Shown here in pieces: positions 15,566 through 22,775 of a stretch of 64,000 nucleotides of DNA. Made by a program: the position numbers and the translations under genes. Below the pieces are notes generated by a model. The model was not told where the DNA came from and searched no databases. It saw only the letters and a list, made by a program, of their open reading frames with translations. The DNA comes from Chloroflexota bacterium (GTDB lineage: Bacteria; Chloroflexota; FW602-bin22; JACPRP01). Location of the stretch: the NCBI GenBank assembly GCA_016210495.1, contig JACQUC010000062.1, forward strand, positions 1 to 64,000, in the 5' to 3' direction. The first letter of the stretch is position 1; each line of letters begins with the position of its first letter.

Positions 15566-18172
15566 ATGTTTGGGGTGGTGGGGATGGACGAAATCGACTT
15601 CTTTGTTCCGGAGTACGGGCCAAAGCCCCCCGGCATTCTGAGTGCCTACCTGCCTTCTTTGGACCCAGGCTTTGTGCGCGCGTACGTCGAAACCTATACC
15701 AGGGAAGGCGACGTCGTCCTTGACCCCTTTTGCCGGACAGACGTCGTGGCACGCGAGGCGCTCAGGTTGAAGCGCAAGGCCATCCTTTCCGCCTTCAATC
15801 CCATAAACGTGTTCATCGCGCGCACCGCCTTCGCAGAGCTGACCCAGCAGCAGCTTACCCACGCGCTGCTGCGCCTCGGCGAGGGTGACAAGCTGCAAAG
15901 CTCGCTGCGCGCCCATCTCAGCGACTTGTACGCTACGACGTGTCCCCGGTGTTCGCAGCGTGCCACGGTTAGCTACTTCATCTGGAACCGGGACGACAAC
16001 CGGCCGACGAGAAAATACTACAATTGTGATAGCTGCGCCCCCGGCGACGGCGCGGGCGGGCTGCTTTCCGAAGCCGTCAATGAAGCCGATCTACAGGTTC
16101 TTCAGGCGATCGAGCCCAGAGGGTTTCACTACTGGCAGGTTCTGGATCGCCTCGCGGCGGTTGGACAACTGCAGGTGCTGGCCAAGCAGGCTCTGGAGCT
16201 TTACACTCCACGCAATCTCTACGCTCTCGCCACGCTGTTGATGCACGTCGAGAGCAGGTTCGACAAGATTCAATACCAGGACATTCTGAAACTGGCGTTG
16301 CTGGAGTGCCTCGATTCGTGTAGCAAGCTTTCCGTCAATCCCAGGCAGGCTCGGCCATGGATCGTGGGGAATGCTCTGCGCCCGCCCGCGCGGTTCATCG
16401 AGCGGAACGTGTGGCTTGCCTTTGAAGAAAGCTACCGGCAGGTTTGTGACATGGTCCAGCAGGGGCGGCGAGAAGGAGTACAGGCACGAGTGGCCTCCGA
16501 TGCCGAGCAGATCGTCCGGCCTGGGCCGGAGCCTCGGCCGCACTCCCTGCCAAACCTTGCCGTCTTGCGCCAGTCGTCACGCCAGCTTACCGACGACATT
16601 CCTGAGAGCTCAGTTGACCTTATTGTCGCCGAGCCACCGCATCCCGGCTCGACAGACTACGCCACACTCTCCTACGTCTGGACAGGCTGGCTCTTCGGGC
16701 GGGAGCAAGCGGCTATCTTCGATAGATTCCAGAAGCTCGGCAGCACCATAGACTGGCCCACCTATTATAGGGCCACGATCCCGCGCCTCCGCGCCCTTTC
16801 CCGCGTGCTCAGAGAGCAAGGCAGCATGGTACTGCGCTTTTCGAGCGACGAGCAAGCGCTCTGTAACGTGCTGGCACTTGCCGGCGCTGCCGCCGGCCTC
16901 ATTCTGAGGCGCATCCTTTATGAGCCGCTAGAGCAGGGTACTAACTCTGAAGCATTGCCACCGAAGCGAGTCAGGACAGGTTCGTTGGCGGCCAATCCTT
17001 TCGTGGACGTTCCCGGCCATTACTGTCTGCACTTTGCCAAGTCCGGCCGACAGGTGAACGTCCGCCGGCAAGGCGCCGGCGCGCAGTCCCGAGGCCTGCA
17101 CTCTGAAAGAGCCGAGGAGGCCGGCCCAACCGCAACGGTTCTCGCGAGAACCGCTTCCCAGGCCATGCGGGACGCTTTGACAGAGCGTGGGGAGCCGATG
17201 CATTACAACTGGCTGGGCGTGCTAGCCTGCGAGCATCTGGCAAGGGAAGGGATGCTGGCTAACCTACGAGAGCCTACAGGACAGACAAGCGGAGACGAGG
17301 GCGAGCCACACCAGCTCGTTCAAGCGCCCATTCGCGAAGCCCTCGCCAACGACTTCATTCGGCTCAGTCCGAAAAGCGGTTCGGAGGAGCCGGCCCTGTG
17401 GTGGTTGCCAAGAAAGCAGTTTACCGTCACGCCAGTTCACGAACGGGTGGAGCAGGCGGTCTTCAACGTGCTCAACACCAGCCCCGCCACTCTCGAATGT
17501 TCTCTTCACCGAGTGGTGCGAGAGCTCTTCCCCGGCCACCTCGCTCCCCAACGCGCTTGGGTCCGTGCTTGCCTGGACTCCTACGGCGTCGAAAGCCAGC
17601 AGGTGGGCTGGACGCTGCGGCCCGAGGATCAGTTGCAGAAGCGCACGCTGGAACACGCCCGCATGGTTGCTATGCTCGCCAAGCTTGGGCACGATTTCGA
17701 CTTCAAGGTGTGGATCGGCGCCGAGCAGCAGAAGCAGTCCTTCGACGGCGGGGTTCTCGGCGATCTGCTGACGCCCGCCGAGCGCCGTTTTGGGCCGGGC
17801 GCGATACTGGGCAGCTCGCAGGCCGAGTCGATCGACGTCGTCTGGTACCACCGCGGGCCGAGCACCTACGTTTTTGAGGTCGAGTGGATGACCGTGTTCT
17901 TCGAGGCCGTGAGAGTCCGCGCCGCCCGCGGTGGAAATGTGAACAGATTTCTCGTCGTACCCGAGGAGCGGGCGAATCTGATCCAGGCCAAGCTGCACAC
18001 GTTCCCGTGGGTGGAGCAGGCGCTTGCCGATGGCGCGTGGCAATTCATCAAGTTCCAGCACCTTCTGTCCTTCGTTGGCGCGCAAAGTGATCGCAATCCA
18101 TACAGCCTCGGCAAGATCGTCGGACTGCGCCCGGCCGTCGAGCAGGACAGGGCCCAGCTTCGCCTGTTTTAA
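15566..18172 (+). CDS. Degenerate DNA methyltransferase fused to a PD-(D/E)XK-like domain
   Basis: An 868-residue protein. Residues 45-90 align with the SAM motif of DNA N4/N6-methyltransferases (usual DPFCGSGTT...NP), but read LDPFCRTDVVAREALRL, so the Gly-rich loop is lost. A zinc ribbon follows (CPRC 126-129, CDSC 154-157). At 350-376 the catalytic DPPY region reads VDLIVAEPPHPGSTDYATLS, i.e. EPPH. Residues 540-700 are a helical region with a winged-helix look. Near 755-800, ESIDVVWYHRG followed by YVFEVEWMT resembles a PD-(D/E)XK nuclease core (D757, E771, E773) with Glu where Lys is usual. Methylation activity is unlikely; a DNA-binding or structural role is inferred. An ATG at 15584 is an alternative start. 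Confidence 0.7.
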   Translation: MFGVVGMDEIDFFVPEYGPKPPGILSAYLPSLDPGFVRAYVETYTREGDVVLDPFCRTDVVAREALRLKRKAILSAFNPINVFIARTAFAELTQQQLTHALLRLGEGDKLQSSLRAHLSDLYATTCPRCSQRATVSYFIWNRDDNRPTRKYYNCDSCAPGDGAGGLLSEAVNEADLQVLQAIEPRGFHYWQVLDRLAAVGQLQVLAKQALELYTPRNLYALATLLMHVESRFDKIQYQDILKLALLECLDSCSKLSVNPRQARPWIVGNALRPPARFIERNVWLAFEESYRQVCDMVQQGRREGVQARVASDAEQIVRPGPEPRPHSLPNLAVLRQSSRQLTDDIPESSVDLIVAEPPHPGSTDYATLSYVWTGWLFGREQAAIFDRFQKLGSTIDWPTYYRATIPRLRALSRVLREQGSMVLRFSSDEQALCNVLALAGAAAGLILRRILYEPLEQGTNSEALPPKRVRTGSLAANPFVDVPGHYCLHFAKSGRQVNVRRQGAGAQSRGLHSERAEEAGPTATVLARTASQAMRDALTERGEPMHYNWLGVLACEHLAREGMLANLREPTGQTSGDEGEPHQLVQAPIREALANDFIRLSPKSGSEEPALWWLPRKQFTVTPVHERVEQAVFNVLNTSPATLECSLHRVVRELFPGHLAPQRAWVRACLDSYGVESQQVGWTLRPEDQLQKRTLEHARMVAMLAKLGHDFDFKVWIGAEQQKQSFDGGVLGDLLTPAERRFGPGAILGSSQAESIDVVWYHRGPSTYVFEVEWMTVFFEAVRVRAARGGNVNRFLVVPEERANLIQAKLHTFPWVEQALADGAWQFIKFQHLLSFVGAQSDRNPYSLGKIVGLRPAVEQDRAQLRLF

Positions 18173-18173
18173 G

Positions 18174-18202
18174 GTAGAGACGACCCGCCGGGTCGTCTCT
18201 AC
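18174..18202. repeat. GTAGAGACG palindrome directly after the stop codon
   Basis: 29-bp palindrome with arms GTAGAGACGACCCG / CGGGTCGTCTCTAC around one C, identical to the central 29 bp of 12591-12621. It starts 2 bp after the TAA of the methyltransferase-like gene, where it could form an mRNA 3' hairpin. Confidence 0.85.
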
Positions 18203-18226
18203 AGAAGACGTGTTCTTAGAGGTACT

Positions 18227-19768
18227 GTGCAAACGTTCACGTCGCTCACGAGTTCATCCCGGGGCCTGCCCCTTGTCGCCGCGTTCGTATTCTTCGGATC
18301 CCTCGTCCTTTATGCGCTCACGCTGGCGCCGGGATTGCTGTGGGGTGGAGGTGATTTCGCCACGTTTCAGACCTACGCCTATCTGAGAACAATCGAGGTA
18401 CCGGGCGGCATCTTCGGTCACCCTCTTTGGGTCATCCTGGCTCATCCGTTTACTTTCTTGCCCTTCCGGGACGTGGCGTGGCGGGCCAACTTCGCGGCGG
18501 CCGTGTTCGCGGCAGGTGCGCTGGGTGTCGTCTTCCTATCGGCCAGCTATCTTACGAAGTCGAGACTGGCCGCGCTTCTGGGCGCTGGTGCGCTAGGGCT
18601 CTCGCACACCTTCTGGACGTACGCCGTAATGCCCAAGGTATACTCGCTCAATGCCCTCCTTCTTGCGCTGTGCTCGTATCTTCTACTTCGCTGGCGAGAC
18701 AAGCAGCAGGATCGGTATCTTTACCTTTTCGCGTTTCTCTACGGCCTCAGCTTTCTCAACCACCTGGTGATGGTTACAGTCGCGGCCGGGTTTGGCGGGT
18801 TTGTCGTGATCGTGCTTTGGCAGCGGTGTCAATTCAGCAAGGTATGGCCCCCACTTCTTCTAAGCGGCCTGTTGTTCGGCCTGGGGTTTGCGCCTTACCT
18901 GTATCTGCTTTTCCACGGGGCGAGCGCCTCGTCGGCAGGCGAGACGGGTCTGGCTTTTCTCAAAGGCCTGGCGTATCCACTTTCTAATCCGCAGGCAATG
19001 CTCAAGGGCCTTGGGTTTGGGGGACTGCTGGGTGTCTACCAGTTCCCGATTTCAACGCTTTTTGGGATGGTCGGCGTCTTCTTCCTGTGGCGGCGAGACA
19101 GGGCTGTGGCCACGTTGATCATTCTCGGCATGCTCGGCACGCTGGCCTTCATGCTGGCGGCCCTCGATCCGGCCGCAGGCAGTACATACGTATGGAATCT
19201 GCACTATTATCTGCAGGCCTACGTCGTGTTCTCCCTCGCCATCGCTGGAGGCCTGGGAGTAGTGCTCGTCGATTGGTGCGCGCGTTCTGCCCGCCGCCAG
19301 GCGGTGCTCATCGCGGTCACGCTGGCCTTCCCAGTGTTACTTTACGCCGCCGCGCCTTCGGTTGCTCGCACCTTTCTGCAAAACCTGCCGGATTTCCGCC
19401 AACTCCCCGGCCGTGATAACCTAGTGTACGTCCTGTCGCCGTGGAAGCAGCAGGAGACCGGGGCGCGCGACCTGGGGCAAGATGTCCTGCGAACTCTGCC
19501 GCCAAACAGCGTGTTCATCGCCGACTACAGCGTCTGGGCGGTGATCAGGTATTTGCAGGTGGTTGAGAAAGCCCGACCCGATGTCGAGCTGGTGGAGCTA
19601 CCGGGGCCGGGCCAACAGGCTCCCATACTACTTCGGTACCGCAATGCCCCCAATCTCTTCTTGGCCGACACGTATCGTTACTATGACTTGCAGGATATCC
19701 AAGACCTGTTTGAGGTGATTCCTGCCGGGTCGGTGTATCGCCTGGAGAAAAAGCAAACACTCAACTGA
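18227..19768 (+). CDS. DUF2723 polytopic membrane protein (O-mannosyltransferase-like)
   Basis: A 513-residue membrane protein starting at GTG 18227 after AGAGG. It has about 10-11 hydrophobic segments followed by a soluble C-terminal region of about 110 residues. The first periplasmic loop has GGGDFATFQTYAYLRTIEVP then GGIFGHPLWVILAHPFTFLP. That loop, with an acidic residue after TM1, is the hallmark of DUF2723 proteins related to TMEM260/PMT-type GT-C glycosyltransferases. The C-terminal VFIADYSVWAVIRYLQVVE fits the family's soluble part. The likely role is transfer of a sugar from a lipid carrier to protein or glycan outside the membrane. The acceptor is unknown. Confidence 0.83.
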   Translation: MQTFTSLTSSSRGLPLVAAFVFFGSLVLYALTLAPGLLWGGGDFATFQTYAYLRTIEVPGGIFGHPLWVILAHPFTFLPFRDVAWRANFAAAVFAAGALGVVFLSASYLTKSRLAALLGAGALGLSHTFWTYAVMPKVYSLNALLLALCSYLLLRWRDKQQDRYLYLFAFLYGLSFLNHLVMVTVAAGFGGFVVIVLWQRCQFSKVWPPLLLSGLLFGLGFAPYLYLLFHGASASSAGETGLAFLKGLAYPLSNPQAMLKGLGFGGLLGVYQFPISTLFGMVGVFFLWRRDRAVATLIILGMLGTLAFMLAALDPAAGSTYVWNLHYYLQAYVVFSLAIAGGLGVVLVDWCARSARRQAVLIAVTLAFPVLLYAAAPSVARTFLQNLPDFRQLPGRDNLVYVLSPWKQQETGARDLGQDVLRTLPPNSVFIADYSVWAVIRYLQVVEKARPDVELVELPGPGQQAPILLRYRNAPNLFLADTYRYYDLQDIQDLFEVIPAGSVYRLEKKQTLN

Positions 19769-19788
19769 GCCTAACTGGTGCTGCGCTA

Positions 19789-21999
19789 TCAGACTTTCTC
19801 CAGCGGCGCAAATTTGAGGGAAAGCTTCTTCACGCCAATCTCGGGGAACGCGACGGACACCTCCTGGTCGTCGGCCAGCACCACGGTGCTGATGACGATG
19901 CCTTCGCCGAACTTGGCGTGTCTTACGCGGTCGCCGGGACGATAAACCGGCTCGACCGGCACCTTGGGGACGGCCTTTTGCTCGATCTCGGGCGTCGATC
20001 TACCAAGTGGCGCCTTGGCAGTGCTCGTCGTCTTGTCGCGCCAACCACTGACGAGGTTGGGAGGAATATCGGCAAGAAAGCGCGAAGGCGTATTTACCGT
20101 GGAATTGCCGTAAAGCGTGCGTCGAAAAGCGTACACCAGGAACAGACGCTCCTTGGCCCTGGTCATCCCCACGTAGCACAGTCGCCGCTCTTCCTCCATT
20201 CGTCCCGCGTCGTCGAAGGAGCGAATGTGCGGACAGATGCCATCCTCCATTCCGACGATGAAGACCACCGGAAACTCGAGACCCTTGGCAGTGTGCAGCG
20301 TGATGAGCGTGACGGCATTGTCGCTTTCATTGTAATCGTCCACGTCGGTGGCCAGGGCGGCCTCCTCCAAAAACGCGGTCAAGCTGACCTTGGGCTCCAG
20401 GCCGGCGTACTCGGAGGCCACGGCGATGAGCTCGAGGATGTTCTCCCATCGATCATTTCCTTCCTCGGTGCCATCCCGCACCATTTCCTGGTAGCCGGAG
20501 GCGTCCAGGACGTGGCGGATGAGGTCGGCCACGTTGAGCGTGCTGCTGGCATGCCTCAAGTCCTCGAACAGCCCGAATGCTTTCAGCAGCAACTGCTCGG
20601 CGCGAGTGCTGAAGGGCGACTTGGTAATCACGCCGGCCGCAGCGGCCTCAGCCGCCGGCTCATCGCCGGCCAGCACCCTTAGCGCATCCCAGACAGGTAC
20701 CCCCAACTGGTGCGCCCACCGGCCCAGCTCCGCCAGCGTCTTGGCTCCCAGTCCACGGTTCGGCACGTTGATGATTCGGTCCAGGCTCACGCCGTCGTAG
20801 GGGTTCTGGATGACGCGCAGGTAGGCCAGCACGTCCTTGATTTCCTTGCGCTCGTAGAAGCGCATACCCACCAGCCGGTGCGGCATCTGCCGGCGGTAGA
20901 AGGCCCTCTCTAGCACACGAGACTGGGCGTTGGCGCGATACATCACGGCGAAGTCCCGTGGCTCGTGCAGCCCACGGCTGACGAGGCGCTCAATTTCGCT
21001 GACGACGTAGGTGGCCTCCTCCTCCTCGTTGTAGGCCTCGAAGATGGTGATTGGCACGCCATCCTGATTCGACGTCCAAAGCTGCTTATCTTTGCGCATG
21101 GAGTTGGCCGAGATCACCTGCCGCGCCGCGTTCAAAATAGTCTTTGTAGAGCGGTAGTTCTGGTCCAGGCAGACCACTCTGGCGTCGGGGAAATCGTACT
21201 CGAAGTTCAGGATGTTGCGGATGTCGGCTTGGCGCCAGGAATAGATCGATTGATCCTCGTCGCCCACGACGCACACGTTGCGGTGCTTCCCTGCCAGCTT
21301 CTTGGAGATGACGTACTGCGCGATGTTGGTATCCTGGAACTCGTCCACCATCACGTGCACGTAGCGGTCCTGGTACTTCTCCAGCACGTCGGGGCGCTCC
21401 CTGAAAAGCCGATCTGTCGTCATCAGCAGATCGTCGAAATCCAGCGCCTTGTGCTCCGCCAGCACCTCCTGGTAGCGCCGGTACACGCGAAGAATAACCT
21501 CTTCGTGGTAGCTGGTCGCGTATTCTGCGTACAAAACCGGTGTGCGCAGCTCGCTCTTTGCCGCCGAAATAGTGTGAATTATGGCTCGTGGAGGATTAGC
21601 CTTCTCGTCCAGCTCCAGCTCCTTGAGCACGCGCCGGACGGCGCTGACCTGATCATCTTCATCGTAGATGACATAGTGGCTGTCCAGACCGATAGCCTGC
21701 CCCTCACGCCGCAAGAGCCGCGCGCAGATCGCGTGGAAAGTTCCCAGCGTCAGATGCTCGACGCTTGTCGGGACCAGCTTCTCAAGGCGGGCCCTCATCT
21801 CGCGAGCGGCCTTGTTCGTGAAGGTCACGGCGATAATGTTGTGCGGTTTCACGCCGACTACCTTGATCAGGTAGGCGATCCGATGCGTGATCACGCGCGT
21901 TTTGCCCGAGCCCGGTCCTGCGAGAATCAGCAGCGGACCCGCAACCGCTTCCACTGCCTCCCGCTGGCGCGGATTAAGGCCCGATAAGATGGTGTCCAT
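19789..21999 (-). CDS. pcrA: ATP-dependent DNA helicase PcrA/UvrD
   Basis: A 736-residue SF1A helicase with all motifs: LNPRQREAVEAV (Q motif), LAGPGSGKTRVI (Walker A), VTFTNKAAREM, MVDEFQDTN (motif II), VGDEDQSIYSWR, CLDQNYRST, VTLITLHTAKGLEF and EERRLCYVGMTRAKERL. The C-terminal YRPGDRVRHAKFGEGIV is the Tudor-like domain that contacts RNA polymerase in PcrA. It unwinds DNA 3' to 5' in nucleotide excision repair and mismatch repair and clears obstacles to replication. Its ATG overlaps the hepT stop by 1 bp (TAATG), so it is coupled to the upstream toxin-antitoxin pair. Confidence 0.96.
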   Translation of the reverse strand: MDTILSGLNPRQREAVEAVAGPLLILAGPGSGKTRVITHRIAYLIKVVGVKPHNIIAVTFTNKAAREMRARLEKLVPTSVEHLTLGTFHAICARLLRREGQAIGLDSHYVIYDEDDQVSAVRRVLKELELDEKANPPRAIIHTISAAKSELRTPVLYAEYATSYHEEVILRVYRRYQEVLAEHKALDFDDLLMTTDRLFRERPDVLEKYQDRYVHVMVDEFQDTNIAQYVISKKLAGKHRNVCVVGDEDQSIYSWRQADIRNILNFEYDFPDARVVCLDQNYRSTKTILNAARQVISANSMRKDKQLWTSNQDGVPITIFEAYNEEEEATYVVSEIERLVSRGLHEPRDFAVMYRANAQSRVLERAFYRRQMPHRLVGMRFYERKEIKDVLAYLRVIQNPYDGVSLDRIINVPNRGLGAKTLAELGRWAHQLGVPVWDALRVLAGDEPAAEAAAAGVITKSPFSTRAEQLLLKAFGLFEDLRHASSTLNVADLIRHVLDASGYQEMVRDGTEEGNDRWENILELIAVASEYAGLEPKVSLTAFLEEAALATDVDDYNESDNAVTLITLHTAKGLEFPVVFIVGMEDGICPHIRSFDDAGRMEEERRLCYVGMTRAKERLFLVYAFRRTLYGNSTVNTPSRFLADIPPNLVSGWRDKTTSTAKAPLGRSTPEIEQKAVPKVPVEPVYRPGDRVRHAKFGEGIVISTVVLADDQEVSVAFPEIGVKKLSLKFAPLEKV

Positions 22000-22352
22000 T
22001 AGAGCTCCCCGAGGTCTCGCTGAATAGCCCGCATATGTTCCAGCAGGACAGGTAGATCATCTTTGACGACTCTCCAGGTTAATTCCAAGTCGACACCTAA
22101 GTAGTCGTGGATCAGCTTGTCGCGCATACCGGCAACTTTTTTCCAGGGCACGATAGGATACAGCGCGCGAAAATCGGGTGGGATATGCTTGACCGCTTCA
22201 CCAATGATCTCCAGGCGACGGAAAACCGCATCGTGGACCAAGGTATTTGTGAGAAACCGTTCGCGCGTAATGGCAGCGGTATATTCTTGGATTTTCTCGA
22301 TACCCTCTACAATATCGTCGATGTACAGCCGGACGTCGCGTTGGTTTTTCAC
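21999..22352 (-). CDS. hepT: HepT-like ribonuclease toxin (DUF86)
   Basis: A 117-residue all-helical HEPN protein. The RX4HXY motif is complete: R77-DKLI-H82-D-Y84 within VAGMRDKLIHDYLGVDLE. In the characterised MntA-HepT system, the R and H form the RNase site and the Tyr is AMPylated by MntA to silence the toxin. The start is GTG at 22350-22352, overlapping the mntA stop by 4 bp (GTGA). The 3' end overlaps pcrA by 1 bp. All key residues are intact, so it should be functional. Confidence 0.92.
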   Translation of the reverse strand: MKNQRDVRLYIDDIVEGIEKIQEYTAAITRERFLTNTLVHDAVFRRLEIIGEAVKHIPPDFRALYPIVPWKKVAGMRDKLIHDYLGVDLELTWRVVKDDLPVLLEHMRAIQRDLGEL

Positions 22353-22651
22353 ATCAGTGCGACTTGTTCTTTAAGTACTTGTTCTCGTATTCGCCGATGC
22401 AACGCCGCGTATGTGAGTACGTCCACCTTTCGACCAAGCGCCTCTTGCAGATCCAGTTCCAGCCCAACCAGGTCAAGCAGGCTCTTGGTTTCGGGAAGGC
22501 TCACTAACAGATCAATGTCGCTGTTCGTGGTTGCTTCGCCACGGGCCACCGAGCCGAAAACGGACGCCCGCAGCACGCCATGTTTTCTCAGAATAGGCAG
22601 GGCTTTCCTCCTTATCTCATCAATCGAAGGTGCTGCCTTTCCCCTTGCCAC
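22349..22651 (-). CDS. mntA: MntA-like nucleotidyltransferase antitoxin
   Basis: A 100-residue minimal nucleotidyltransferase. The motif GSX10DXD is exact: G33-S34 then D45-I-D47 within VFGSVARGEATTNSDIDLLV. Known MntA proteins AMPylate the cognate HepT on the Tyr of its RX4HXY motif. The start is GTG at 22649-22651 with GGAGGAG about nine bases upstream. It is the first gene of a mntA-hepT-pcrA run. A terminator of the molybdenum hydroxylase operon lies just upstream, so the run needs its own promoter within about 60 bp; none was clear. Confidence 0.92.
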   Translation of the reverse strand: MARGKAAPSIDEIRRKALPILRKHGVLRASVFGSVARGEATTNSDIDLLVSLPETKSLLDLVGLELDLQEALGRKVDVLTYAALHRRIREQVLKEQVALM

Positions 22652-22700
22652 GGTTGAATCTCCTCCAGCGGCGATGTGAAAAGTGTACCAGATTTAGACC

Positions 22701-22731
22701 AAACAATAAAGGCGCCCCAGCACGGAGCGCC
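22701..22731 (-). terminator. Intrinsic terminator of the molybdenum hydroxylase operon
   Basis: On the minus strand GGCGCTCC, loop GTGCT, GGGGCGCC (8 pairs including one T/G) is followed directly by TTTATTGTTT. It lies 45 bp after the stop of the large-subunit gene. Stem, loop size and T-rich tail are all typical of an intrinsic terminator. Confidence 0.85.
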
Positions 22732-22775
22732 CGTCTTGTCACATGTTCCTCCAGCTTTGGGCCAGACCGCTTGCC

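Noticed and set aside
17264..18232. 322-codon minus frame opposite the methyltransferase-like gene
   Set aside because: It runs antisense to conserved coding sequence and has no motif of its own.
20965..21987. 340-codon plus frame opposite pcrA
   Set aside because: The product has an unnatural Val/His/Leu/Asp bias and mirrors pcrA codons; no ribosome site.
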